Shown: positions 26,848 to 35,320, counted from the first letter of the stretch. The stretch: DNA of 36,392 nt from an uncultured Prevotella sp. (GCA_937895845.1 CALBLK010000024.1:1-36392), one strand, 5' to 3'. The notes: generated from the letters alone by a model not told the origin. Numbers and translations are program-made.

Positions 26848-27282
26848 TCAGTCCTCGGTGGTGGCCGCCCGCCTCAGGGCCTCTATGGCCAGGCGGTAGC
26901 TGTCCATGCCAAAGCCGCAGATCACGCCCATGCAGGCGCACGAGATGAAAGAGTGGTGGCGGAACTCCTCGCGCTTGTGAACGTTTGAGATGTGAACCTC
27001 GACGACTGGCGTGCGCAGCGAGCGGATGCAGTCCTGCAGGGCGATGCTCGTGTGGGTGTAGGCGCCGGCGTTGAGCACCACGCCGTCGTAGCTGAACCCC
27101 ACCTCCTGGAGCTTGTCTATGAGTTCGCCCTCGATGTTGCTCTGGTAGCTGTCTATCTCGATGCCGGGATAGCCGGCGCGCAGTTCCTTGAGGTAGTCCT
27201 CAAAGGTGTCGCTGCCGTAGATGCCGGGTTCGCGCGTTCCGAGCAGGTTCAGGTTAGGTCCGTTAACAATCTGTATTTTCAT
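26848..27282 (-). CDS. aroQ: 3-dehydroquinate dehydratase, type II
   Basis: A 144-residue enzyme of the shikimate pathway that converts 3-dehydroquinate to 3-dehydroshikimate. Family motifs are complete: NGPNLNLLGTREP at the N-terminus, the lid tyrosine in GIYG (residue 22), LNAGAYTHTSIAL with the active-site Asn and His region, EVHISN and FRHHS. Length is normal for a subunit of the dodecamer. It is divergent from xerD, 66 bp apart. Confidence 0.97.
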   Translation of the reverse strand: MKIQIVNGPNLNLLGTREPGIYGSDTFEDYLKELRAGYPGIEIDSYQSNIEGELIDKLQEVGFSYDGVVLNAGAYTHTSIALQDCIRSLRTPVVEVHISNVHKREEFRHHSFISCACMGVICGFGMDSYRLAIEALRRAATTED

Positions 27283-27307
27283 TTCTCGTGGATTTTGATT
27301 ACTTTTG
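27277..27307 (+). promoter_or_regulatory. xerD promoter
   Basis: TACTTTTG (27300-27307) matches TAnnTTTG. TTTC at 27277-27280, 19 bp upstream, fits three of four -33 positions and overlaps the aroQ start codon. Expected leader about 38 nt. Confidence 0.6.
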
Positions 27308-27313
27308 CGATGG

Positions 27314-27321
27314 CAAAAATA
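27314..27321 (-). promoter_or_regulatory. aroQ promoter (-7 box)
   Basis: TATTTTTG on the minus strand (27321-27314) matches TAnnTTTG. The nearest TTTG is 24 bp upstream (27349-27346), longer than usual. This box lies only 6 bp from the xerD -7 box on the other strand, so the two promoters overlap. Confidence 0.55.
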
Positions 27322-27348
27322 CTAAAAATAAACGACTGAGCATGGCAA

Positions 27349-28284
27349 ATGGACACTAATTCTTCATCCTCCGGGCAGAAAAGGGTGCCCGATGTGGTGC
27401 GCCGTTACCAGCGCTACCTGCGCCTGGAGCGCAATGTGTCGCCCAACACCCTCGAGGCCTATATGCTTGATGTCGGCAAGCTGGTCACCTTTCTCGGGGC
27501 GGCGGGCGGCGATGTGCTCACGTGCCAGCTGTCCGACCTGTCGCTGTTTGTCGCCAGCCTGGGCGACATTGGCATCCACCCCCGCTCGCAGTGCCGCGTG
27601 CTGAGCGGCATCCGCTCCTTCTTCCACTACCTCCAGCTCGACGGCTACCGCGACGACGACCCTACCGAGCTGCTCGACTCGCCCCAGACAGGCGGGCACC
27701 TGCCCGAGGTGCTCTCGGCAGCCGAGGTCGACCTTTTGGAAAATTCCATTGACCTGTCCAAGTGGGAGGGCCAGCGCAACCGCGCCATCATCGAGGTGCT
27801 GTTCTCCTGCGGGCTGCGCGTGAGCGAGCTGGTCAGCCTCCGGCTGTCCTGCCTCTATGCGGCCGAGCAGTTCGTCCGCGTGCTGGGCAAGGGCGGCAAG
27901 GAGCGCCTGGTGCCCATCTCGCCGCGCGCCCTCCGCGAGCTCGAGCTGTGGTTCGCCGACCGCAACCAGATGGCCATCAAGCCCGGCGAGGAGGACTATG
28001 TGTTCCTCAACCGCCGCGGCGCCCACCTCACCCGCACCATGATTCTGATCATGGTGAAGCGCCAGGCGGCCGAGGCCGGCATCACCAAGGTCATCTCCCC
28101 CCACACGCTGCGCCACTCCTTTGCCACCGCCCTGCTTGAGGGCGGCGCCGACCTCCGTGCCATCCAGGCCATGCTGGGCCACGAGAGCATTGGCACAACG
28201 GAGATTTACATGCACCTGGACACCACCGCCCTGCGCCGCGAAATCCTCGAGCACCACCCGCGCAACCGCCGGCGCAAGCCTTAG
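27349..28284 (+). CDS. xerD: Tyrosine recombinase XerD/XerC type
   Basis: A 311-residue site-specific recombinase, probably the chromosome dimer resolution enzyme acting at dif. The N-terminal SAM-like core-binding domain covers about 12-100 and the catalytic domain about 120-300. The active-site set is complete: Arg157 (CGLRVSE), Lys181 (GKGGKERLVP), His252 and Arg255 (HTLRHSF), His278 (LGHES) and nucleophile Tyr287 (EIYMHL). The setting beside aroQ and the lack of mobile-element signs argue for the housekeeping enzyme. Its TAG interlocks with the TAA of the next gene on the other strand. Confidence 0.94.
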   Translation: MDTNSSSSGQKRVPDVVRRYQRYLRLERNVSPNTLEAYMLDVGKLVTFLGAAGGDVLTCQLSDLSLFVASLGDIGIHPRSQCRVLSGIRSFFHYLQLDGYRDDDPTELLDSPQTGGHLPEVLSAAEVDLLENSIDLSKWEGQRNRAIIEVLFSCGLRVSELVSLRLSCLYAAEQFVRVLGKGGKERLVPISPRALRELELWFADRNQMAIKPGEEDYVFLNRRGAHLTRTMILIMVKRQAAEAGITKVISPHTLRHSFATALLEGGADLRAIQAMLGHESIGTTEIYMHLDTTALRREILEHHPRNRRRKP

Positions 28285-30530
28285 CCGCGCGCCGCACGCG
28301 CCGCCTTGTATTCCGACGGCGGCACACCGAACGCCTTTCTGAAATTGGCTGAAAAGGCCTTGTGGGTGCCATACCCCACACGCGCGGCCACCTCGCTGAC
28401 GGGTAGCTGCGTGTCGGCGAGCAGCTGCGCCGCACGCTTCAGCCGCACATTGCGGATGAAGTCGGCCGGACTGATGCCCAGCATGTCGCGCAGCCTGGTG
28501 TACAGGGCGGTCCGGCTCATGGCCGTGTCGGCCGCAAGCTGGTCAACGCCGTAGCCGGCGTTCTCCATGTTGGCCTCGATGGCTTTCAGCATCTTCTCCA
28601 CCAGGCGTTCCTCCTCGCCGTTCACACCTATCTTCTTCGGGTCTACATTGGTGCTCGCCGCAAAGCGGTGGCGTGCCTGTTCGCGCAGTTCGAAGAGCCG
28701 GTTCACCCGCCTGTCGTTCTCGCGCTCCATCCGCTTCTGCTTCTGCCTAATATAATAATGTATAAGGAGGGCGGCCACTGCCAGTGCCAGCGCCCCATAG
28801 CCGGCCTTGGCCCACCATGTGAGCCAGAGCGGCGGGCGTATGGTGACGGTCTGCCGCGTCACCGCCCCCCAGGGGCCGTTGCCGGCGGCAGCCTGCACCT
28901 CAAAGGTGTAAGTGCCTGGCGGCAGCGCGCGGTAGTCGGCCGTGGCCAGCCGCCGTTCTGTGCCCACATAGGGCTGCCAGCCGCGCTCCAGTCCGCCCAG
29001 CCGGTAGCGGTATCGGGTGTGCGAGGGCGCGGCGTAGTTGAGCGCAGAGAACTGAAAGGTCAGGTTGTTGCGGTTGTATGCGCAGGTCATGTCCGCGCCT
29101 ATCTGCCGCAGGGGTGCCGGCTCGCTGTTGACGAGCAGTGCGGTGAGCGCCACCGCCATCGCCCTGCTGTCCGATGCGAGCCATTCGGGGCGGAAGGCGA
29201 CCACCGTCTCCTGCCCGCAGCCGAACAGCAGCTGGCCGCGGGCGCCGAGCAGGGCTGCCCGCTCGGTCATCTGGACAGCCGGTATGCCGTCGTCGGGACC
29301 GTAGCTGACCACCGCCGGGGTCACTTGCGAGACGCCGCACGAGGTGCCCGCCCAGATGTGGCCGCGCCCGTCGGCCACCACGCTCCTGATGCAGTTGTTG
29401 GCCAGCCCCCTGATGCGCCGGCAGCTGAAGCGGGGCGCGCCGCCGGGCAGGGCCGCTGTCGGCGTGAGGCAGAACAGGCCGTTCTGCGTGCCCACCCACA
29501 GCTGTCCGCCCCTGTCGCGCAGCATGCAGTTGTACTTGTTGGAGTGGGGGGCCATCTCGCGCTCAGCCCCGAGGGGGGCCAGCGTGTCCGCCTGGGTGTT
29601 GAGCATCAGCGCGCCGTTCTGCGAGTACACCACTGTCCACGGCCCGCCCGCGTTGCACGCACCCACGTAGTGGCGGTGCCGGTCAAGGCGGGGCAGCCGC
29701 GCGTTGAGCCACTCCACCCTCCTCCTGTCCGGCCACAGGTAGCCGATGCGGTTCAAGTCCTGGCAGATGAGGTAGCGGCCGCCGGCCAGCTCGTGTACAA
29801 AGGCCACCGGCCCACGGCCCATCCCCTTCACGTTAGCTGCGTCAAGGTGTGTGGTGCGGCCGCGGTCATCGATGGTCACACCGTCCCGGTCCCGCCACTG
29901 CCACCAGCGCCCGCGGCTGTCTCGCATGCCCCGCAGCCGCCCGGTCATGGCGGCGTCGGCGACTGCCGTGGCCGCGGGCCGCCGCGGGGGCAGGTAGACA
30001 ATGCCCTGCCGGGTGGTGCCCATCCACGTGCCGCCCTGCCTGTCGGTCACAGCGCAGGTGAGGTGCCGGGCTATGCCCAGCGAGTCGGCAACGCGCTTCA
30101 GCTGCGGGGGCAGCGGCCCGGGTTCGTTCGCCGGGTTGGCTATCCGCCGCAGCTGCGGACTGCCGGCGTGGCTCCTGAAGTCGTATCTGAACGAGCGCGT
30201 GCGCGCATCGAAGAGGTAAACCTGGTAGAGGTCACGCAGGAAGAGCAGCGAGTCGCCCTGCCACAGGTGCATGTAGCGCCGGCCAAAGCGGCTGAGCGGC
30301 AAGGCCCGGCTGCGGTCGCAGGGCAGCGGCGTGAACGACAGGCCGTTGGAGAGGCAGAACACGCCCTCGCAGTTGATGAGCATCTGTCCGTTGGGCAGTT
30401 CCACAATCTGCCTCACCTCGCCCGTGGGCAGGCCGTCGGTGGCGGTCCACTGGCGCGTGGCGCCTGCGGCGGCGATGGCCGCCATGGCCGCCAGTATGAG
30501 CTGTGCCTTTCTTCTTTTCTGCATAATCAA
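28281..30530 (-). CDS. Membrane one-component AraC regulator with propeller and Y_Y_Y sensor, no kinase
   Basis: A 749-residue regulator. Order: signal peptide (about 1-24), periplasmic propeller repeats (about 26-470; TWMGTTRQGIVYL, LWVGTQNGLFCL, IWAGTSCGVSQV), Y_Y_Y domain (about 500-585; NNLTFQFSALNYA, PPGTYTFEVQA), one transmembrane helix (about 590-612), a basic juxtamembrane stretch, then directly an AraC HTH (about 645-745; RTALYTRLRDMLGISPADFIRNVRL). HisKA, HATPase and receiver are absent: no HDLKTP, N-box or DxMMP motif is present. Signalling must therefore pass straight across the membrane. It diverges from the GH88 operon and probably controls it. An in-frame ATG two codons later is also possible. 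Confidence 0.88.
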   Translation of the reverse strand: MIMQKRRKAQLILAAMAAIAAAGATRQWTATDGLPTGEVRQIVELPNGQMLINCEGVFCLSNGLSFTPLPCDRSRALPLSRFGRRYMHLWQGDSLLFLRDLYQVYLFDARTRSFRYDFRSHAGSPQLRRIANPANEPGPLPPQLKRVADSLGIARHLTCAVTDRQGGTWMGTTRQGIVYLPPRRPAATAVADAAMTGRLRGMRDSRGRWWQWRDRDGVTIDDRGRTTHLDAANVKGMGRGPVAFVHELAGGRYLICQDLNRIGYLWPDRRRVEWLNARLPRLDRHRHYVGACNAGGPWTVVYSQNGALMLNTQADTLAPLGAEREMAPHSNKYNCMLRDRGGQLWVGTQNGLFCLTPTAALPGGAPRFSCRRIRGLANNCIRSVVADGRGHIWAGTSCGVSQVTPAVVSYGPDDGIPAVQMTERAALLGARGQLLFGCGQETVVAFRPEWLASDSRAMAVALTALLVNSEPAPLRQIGADMTCAYNRNNLTFQFSALNYAAPSHTRYRYRLGGLERGWQPYVGTERRLATADYRALPPGTYTFEVQAAAGNGPWGAVTRQTVTIRPPLWLTWWAKAGYGALALAVAALLIHYYIRQKQKRMERENDRRVNRLFELREQARHRFAASTNVDPKKIGVNGEEERLVEKMLKAIEANMENAGYGVDQLAADTAMSRTALYTRLRDMLGISPADFIRNVRLKRAAQLLADTQLPVSEVAARVGYGTHKAFSANFRKAFGVPPSEYKAARAARG

Positions 30531-30589
30531 GTGTGGTTCTGTTGGTCAGTCCTTTGCTTTTCCGCCACAGGCGCGCGGCGTTTCCATTG

Positions 30590-30597
30590 CAAAAGTA
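30590..30597 (-). promoter_or_regulatory. Promoter (-7 box) of the membrane AraC regulator
   Basis: TACTTTTG on the minus strand (30597-30590) matches TAnnTTTG; no clear -33 box. Expected leader about 55 nt to the ATG at 30530. Confidence 0.5.
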
Positions 30598-30655
30598 AGC
30601 AAAACGCTTGTCATTTCCGTCCGTTTCACCGAAAAAAGGCACCGCCACCGGGCCG

Positions 30656-30712
30656 CACTGTGGGCGTTTTTGTACAGCGGGACACTGTGGGAGGGGGCGC
30701 AAACGTACAAAC
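30656..30712. promoter_or_regulatory. Repeats between the divergent regulator and GH88 operon, candidate operator
   Basis: CACTGTGGG occurs at 30656 and 30683 (27 bp apart). GTTTTTGTAC (30666-30675) and GTACAAAC (30705-30712) form an inverted pair. They lie in the middle of the 292-bp divergent gap, upstream of both promoters, where an AraC regulator would be expected to bind. No other gene-like structure is seen in this gap. Confidence 0.35.
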
Positions 30713-30779
30713 TTTGGCTCTGCACGTTTCCGCCCCACAAGTATGTACGCCCGCTTGCCGCAGCTTGGGCAGCCGGCCT

Positions 30780-30787
30780 TACCTTTG
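30780..30787 (+). promoter_or_regulatory. Promoter (-7 box) of the GH88 operon
   Basis: TACCTTTG at 30780-30787 matches TAnnTTTG. The nearest -33-like sequence is CTTG at 30754-30757 (22-bp gap). Start near 30791, leader about 32 nt. Confidence 0.6.
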
Positions 30788-30822
30788 TGCCCGGAAACGA
30801 GAACCTAACTACGAACGACCCA

Positions 30823-32142
30823 ATGAGAATCAGAAGTTTCTTGCTTTGTGTTGTGTGTGGCGGCGCACTTCTGTCGTGTACCGCCACGCGCGACACATCG
30901 CACTTTGATGTGGATGCCGCCATCGACCGCTGTCACAGCCAGGTGGAGCGCGCCCTCCGCCAGCTCTCGGCCATGGGCGACACCGCCGCCAGAATGATGC
31001 CCCGCAGTGTCAACATGGCCGCCGGCGACACGGCGTGGACCTGCCGCCCGGTGTGCCCCGAGGAATGGTGCAGCGGCTTCTGGCCCGGCATCCTCTGGCT
31101 CGACTACTCCCTGCGGCCCACCCCCGGGGTGCGCCGCGCCGCCATCAGCTCGACGCTGGCCGTCGCACGCTTGCTCGACAAGCCGGTGTTCGACCACGAC
31201 ATCGGGTTCCTGCTGCTCTGCAGTGCCGGCACCGGCTGGCGCACGCTGCAGAAAGAGCTTGACGGCGGCGGACTGCCGCGCCGGCAGCGCCTGGAGGACG
31301 AGATGCTCAAGGAGCGTTTCCGCCAGTTCTGCTGGCGGGCCGCCGACTCGCTGTCAACACTCTTCAGGCCCCGCGTGGGCACGTTCCTCTCCTGGCCACG
31401 CAACGTGGACCTGTTTGGCGGCCACAACACCATCATTGACAACATGGTCAACCTTGAGCTGCTCTGCCAGGCCGCCAACAGCGGCGGCCGCCGCGAGTGG
31501 CTGGAGATGGCGCGCAGCCACACCCACACCACCATGAAGCACCAGTTCCGCCCCGACAGCACGGTGTTCCACGTGGCGGTCTACGACACGCTCGACGGCC
31601 ACTTCATCCGTGGCGTGACCCACCAGGGGCTGGCCGACTCGTCGGTGTGGTCACGCGGACAGGCCTGGGCCATCTACGGTTTCACCCTGATGGCCGACGC
31701 CACGAGCAGCGACGCCTTCCTGCGACAGGCGTGCAAGGCTGCCGAGGCCATGATTGCGCGGCTGCCCGAAGACGCGGTGCCCTACTGGGATTTCTCCGAC
31801 CCGCGCATAGCGACCTCGCCCGACTGCCCGGCGGCACCCTCTGACAGCGTGGCGCCGCGCGACGCCTCGGCGGCGGCCATCACCGCCAAGGCCCTCATCG
31901 ACCTGAGTGCCTTGGTGACCGACAGGCAGAAGGCCGGGCTCTACATGGACACGGCGCGCCGCATCCTCGTGTCGCTGGCCGGCGACAACTACCAGGCCTG
32001 GCGGCACAACAGTGCCTTCCTGCTGCACAGCACGGGCAACCTGCCCGCGGGCTACGAGATTGACGTGCCCATTGTCTATGCTGACTATTATTACCTGGCG
32101 GCCCTGGCTGCCTACAAGCAGGCCGCCGAAAGCACAAAATGA
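30823..32142 (+). CDS. GH88-like unsaturated uronyl hydrolase, lipoprotein
   Basis: A 439-residue predicted lipoprotein (lipobox ALLSC, Cys19) of family GH88. Such enzymes remove the unsaturated uronic acid left at the end of oligosaccharides by polysaccharide lyases. Expected features: FDHDIGF with Asp126, HNTIIDNMVNLELL with Asp206 (the two positions of the catalytic pair in GH88), and SRGQAWAIYGF (about 277-287), all in an alpha6/alpha6 barrel. The relative GH105 shares this fold, but the DNMVN and HDIGF motifs fit GH88 better. The frame is open upstream, but only the ATG at 30823 gives a signal peptide. It is the first gene of a two-gene operon. Confidence 0.86.
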   Translation: MRIRSFLLCVVCGGALLSCTATRDTSHFDVDAAIDRCHSQVERALRQLSAMGDTAARMMPRSVNMAAGDTAWTCRPVCPEEWCSGFWPGILWLDYSLRPTPGVRRAAISSTLAVARLLDKPVFDHDIGFLLLCSAGTGWRTLQKELDGGGLPRRQRLEDEMLKERFRQFCWRAADSLSTLFRPRVGTFLSWPRNVDLFGGHNTIIDNMVNLELLCQAANSGGRREWLEMARSHTHTTMKHQFRPDSTVFHVAVYDTLDGHFIRGVTHQGLADSSVWSRGQAWAIYGFTLMADATSSDAFLRQACKAAEAMIARLPEDAVPYWDFSDPRIATSPDCPAAPSDSVAPRDASAAAITAKALIDLSALVTDRQKAGLYMDTARRILVSLAGDNYQAWRHNSAFLLHSTGNLPAGYEIDVPIVYADYYYLAALAAYKQAAESTK

Positions 32143-34520
32143 ACTTTGATCACACCCTTACAAAACTGCAAGTCATGAACATCCGCTTGTCTCCCCGCCG
32201 CCCCAGCCCGCGGCGGTGCGGGCTGCGCGCTGCCCTTGCCCTCCTGCTGTGGACGGGGGGCGCTGCCACCGCGCCGGCCCAGACCGCCGGCCAGGACTAC
32301 AAGATGGCCGGCCCTTTCGAAGTGGTGGCCCGCGACGGCGCCTACCGCCACACCAAGGGCGGCAGCGAGCGCGACATGAAGGCCGCGCTCGACCTGGCCC
32401 GGGCCGGGCACACCGCCCGGGCGCTCGCCATTGTCAACGCCTATGCCACAACGCTCAAACGGCTCGACGGCCACGACGCGCCGCTCTGCGCCATCCAGTG
32501 CTTCGACCTGGTGAGGGCGATGACCCTGCTCCGGCAGTGGCAGCAGCCGGCGTGGAGGGACATGGTGCTCGGCGCCATGGCGCCGATGATGCGGCAGTTC
32601 GAGGCCGACAGCCCCTATGCCAACGGCAACTGGGGGGCCATCGTGAACAGGCTGCGCATGGCCTGCGCCATCTTCCTTGGGGACAGCGTGATGTACCGCG
32701 AGGCCAAGGACTACTACCTGCATGCCTACGACAACGGCGCACTGCCTCACTATGTCAGTGCCACCGGCCAGTGCCAGGAGACCGGGCGCGACCAGGGGCA
32801 CGTGCAGCTGGGCCTGGAGGCGATGGCCGACATCTGCGAGATGGCCTGGCAGCAGGGGGACGACCTGTGGGGCGCGCTGGACAACCGGCTGATGAAGGGT
32901 TTTGAGTACACCGCACGCTACAACCTGGGGGAGGAGGTGCCCTTTGAGACCTGGACTGACTGCACCGGCCTGTACTGCTCGTGGACGGAGCCGGGCGAGA
33001 TGGGCCGCGGCAAGCTGTGGGACATCTACCGCAAGCCCTACGACCACTACCATGGGGTCAGGGGACTGGCCATGCCCTACACCGAGCGGGTGCTCAGGGG
33101 CGAGAAGCCGCGCGTCAGGGAGCGGCCAAGGCTGCACAGCGTGACGTGCTACGGGGCGCCGGCCAGCGCGCTGCTCAAGGACGACTACCGGGTGGAGGTG
33201 CGGCCGCGCGGCAGCGAGCGGTGGACTCCCGTGGCCACGTATATGGCCAAGGTCAACGCCCTGCAGCCTGACGGCGCGCACCGCGTGTCTGAGATTTCCT
33301 ACGGCCTGTTCGACTTCACAGGCGACGTCTACGTGAGGGTGACCACGCGCAACCGCAAGTTCAGCGAGGCGCGCGTGCGCCCGGGCTACCGCGGCGTGAT
33401 TGCCAACGTGCAGAACGACTCCACGGTGCAGTTCCTGCTGTTCCAGCCGGAGAATGTCAGCGTGGAGTTCGACGGCGACATCACCTCGAACCTGCTGCTC
33501 TTCACCTCGCGGCCCTGCCAGCCGGTGAAGGAGGCGCGGCGCGAGGCGCGCCGGCAGGGCCGCCGGTTTGTGTACTACGCTCCGGGACTTTACACCGCCG
33601 ACACCATCCGCGTGGCCTCCAACACCACTGTCTACCTGGCCGGCGGCAGCTATTTCACCGGCACGCTGGCCATCGACAGTGCCGAGAACGTGACGGTCAT
33701 GGGCCGCGGCATCGCCCGCCCGGCCCGGGGCTACGAGGGATGCCACGTGTTCAGGAGCCGCAATGTGGTGGTCGACGGGCTCACGGTCAACACCTGCCCC
33801 GTGGGCGGCTCGCGCGGCGTGCGGCTGCACGATGTGCGCAGCATCTCGCACCCCGCGTGGGGCGACGGCCTCAACGTGTTCGCCTCGGAAGATGTGACCT
33901 TTGACCGGGTGTTCTGCCGCAACAGCGACGACTGCACCACGGCCTACGCCACGCGCAAGGGTTTCAGCGGCTCGGTGCGCAACGTGCGCATGACCAACTC
34001 CACGCTGTGGGCCGACGTGGCCCACCCCATCTTCATCGGACTCCATGGCAACGCCCTGCGCGGCGACACCATCGAGCGCCTGGTTTACGACAACATTGAC
34101 ATCCTGGGACAGGCCGAGCCGCAGGTGGACTACCAGGGCTGCCTGGCCATCAACTGCGGCGACAACAACACCGTGCGCGACGTCACGTTCAGCAACATAC
34201 GCATCGAGGACATCTGCCAGGGCGCGCTCGTGCAGGTCAGGGTGGGCTTCAACAAAAAATACTGCGCCGCGCCCGGACACTCGGTGAGCGGCATCCGCCT
34301 CAGCAACATCCGCTACAAGGGCGCCCACACGCCCGGCCTCTCCATCATCAGCGGCTATGACGACGGGCGCAAGGTGAGCGGCGTCACCTTTGAGGGACTC
34401 AAAATCAACGGCCGCACCATCTGTGACGGCATGCCGGGAAAGCCGGGCTGGCACGCCACGTCCGACTATGTGCCCATGTTTGTCGGGCCGCACGTGGAGG
34501 GCCTGGAGTTCAGGAAATAG
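32139..34520 (+). CDS. Fusion of alginate-lyase-like domain and right-handed beta-helix domain, exported
   Basis: A 793-residue exported protein. After a signal peptide (core AALALLLW, cleavage near AQTA, about residue 50), residues about 60-335 resemble the Alginate_lyase fold: SPYANGNWGAIVN, GALPHYV and QETGRDQGHVQLGL match the conserved Asn, His and Arg/Gln-containing segments. Residues about 480-790 form a right-handed beta-helix (NTTVYLAGGSYF, RNVVVDGLTV, SDDCTTAYAT, repeated IRLSNIRYKG-like coils) related to GH28 or pectate-lyase-like folds; the acidic pair in NSDDC may be catalytic. The 335-480 link is beta-rich. Its ATG overlaps the GH88 stop by 4 bp (ATGA). An ATG at 32175 would give a shorter signal peptide. 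It probably cuts a uronic-acid polysaccharide to feed GH88; the substrate is unknown. Confidence 0.8.
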   Translation: MNFDHTLTKLQVMNIRLSPRRPSPRRCGLRAALALLLWTGGAATAPAQTAGQDYKMAGPFEVVARDGAYRHTKGGSERDMKAALDLARAGHTARALAIVNAYATTLKRLDGHDAPLCAIQCFDLVRAMTLLRQWQQPAWRDMVLGAMAPMMRQFEADSPYANGNWGAIVNRLRMACAIFLGDSVMYREAKDYYLHAYDNGALPHYVSATGQCQETGRDQGHVQLGLEAMADICEMAWQQGDDLWGALDNRLMKGFEYTARYNLGEEVPFETWTDCTGLYCSWTEPGEMGRGKLWDIYRKPYDHYHGVRGLAMPYTERVLRGEKPRVRERPRLHSVTCYGAPASALLKDDYRVEVRPRGSERWTPVATYMAKVNALQPDGAHRVSEISYGLFDFTGDVYVRVTTRNRKFSEARVRPGYRGVIANVQNDSTVQFLLFQPENVSVEFDGDITSNLLLFTSRPCQPVKEARREARRQGRRFVYYAPGLYTADTIRVASNTTVYLAGGSYFTGTLAIDSAENVTVMGRGIARPARGYEGCHVFRSRNVVVDGLTVNTCPVGGSRGVRLHDVRSISHPAWGDGLNVFASEDVTFDRVFCRNSDDCTTAYATRKGFSGSVRNVRMTNSTLWADVAHPIFIGLHGNALRGDTIERLVYDNIDILGQAEPQVDYQGCLAINCGDNNTVRDVTFSNIRIEDICQGALVQVRVGFNKKYCAAPGHSVSGIRLSNIRYKGAHTPGLSIISGYDDGRKVSGVTFEGLKINGRTICDGMPGKPGWHATSDYVPMFVGPHVEGLEFRK

Positions 34521-34534
34521 TGGGCGGGGCGGCG

Positions 34535-35182
34535 CTATTCCAGGACCAGGGGCAGGATGTCGCTGAAGCAGTCGGCCACGTGGGTGGCCCCGGCTTCGAC
34601 AAGCTCGCGGAGCGAGCCGTTGCCATAGGTCACGCCGCAGGTGTCGACACCGGCCGAGCGCCCCATCATGATGTCATACTTGGTGTCGCCAACGACAAGG
34701 GCGTCGGCGGCGGCCATGCCGGTGAGCTTCAGCAGCCTGAGCACCATGTCGGGCGCCGGCTTGGCGTGCTCCACGTCCCACGCGGAGACAAGGTGGGCGA
34801 TGTAGGGCGAGAGGCCGAGGTCGCGCACGAAGTCGGCCAGCGAGTCGCGGCCGCGGCTGCTGGCGATGGTCACGGTGACGCCGCGGCTGAACACCTCGGC
34901 GACGGTCTCGCGCACGCCCTCAAACAGGGGCACCGCGCCGGCCACGTTGTTGGCGGTGAACAGCCGGTTGTAGGTTTCCTCGCAGCGCCGCCCCGTCTCC
35001 TCGCTCATGGGCATGAGCTGGGTGAACGTTTCGCGCAGGGGCAGGCCAATCATCGCGGCGCAGGCCTCCTCGCTCTGCATGGGCAGCCCGAGATGCTCGA
35101 GTGTCTGCCGCATGGTCCGCACAATGAGGCTCCGCGTGTCGCCCATTGTGCCGTCAAAGTCTAAGATTAACAGCTTTTTCAT
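34535..35182 (-). CDS. HAD-family phosphatase, phosphoglycolate phosphatase-like
   Basis: A 215-residue HAD hydrolase from the ATG at 35182 (MKKLLILDFDGTMGDT); the frame is open 16 codons further but without family similarity. All motifs are present: nucleophile Asp8 and acid Asp10, Ser in IASSRG, Lys in HAKPAPD, and VGDTKYDIMMGRSAG. The helical cap (about 18-85) is the type found in phosphoglycolate phosphatase and beta-phosphoglucomutase relatives. The exact substrate cannot be read from sequence. Convergent with the lyase/beta-helix gene, only 14 bp between stops. Confidence 0.85.
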   Translation of the reverse strand: MKKLLILDFDGTMGDTRSLIVRTMRQTLEHLGLPMQSEEACAAMIGLPLRETFTQLMPMSEETGRRCEETYNRLFTANNVAGAVPLFEGVRETVAEVFSRGVTVTIASSRGRDSLADFVRDLGLSPYIAHLVSAWDVEHAKPAPDMVLRLLKLTGMAAADALVVGDTKYDIMMGRSAGVDTCGVTYGNGSLRELVEAGATHVADCFSDILPLVLE

Positions 35183-35320
35183 TCCATTGTTTTCAATTTT
35201 TTCCGCTCCCTGCCACTGCCCTCCCGGCATCTTGCAGCAGCCAGTGCGCCGACAGGGCGGGCTATGGCTTCAGTGCTTCGGCTGCAGGCAGCCCGGGACA
35301 AGCCGCAACCTGGGACGAAA

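Noticed and set aside
27349..28284. XerD as integrase of a mobile island
   Set aside because: No attachment-site duplication, excision partner or phage/conjugation genes; it sits among housekeeping genes next to aroQ.
28668..30908. 746-codon plus-strand frame opposite the AraC regulator
   Set aside because: Low-complexity product without domains and without a promoter in the right place.
32112..34493. 793-codon open frame opposite the lyase/beta-helix gene
   Set aside because: Its product is rich in His, Val, Ala and Gly with no domain, as expected from the complement of GC-rich codons; the plus-strand frame has clear motifs.
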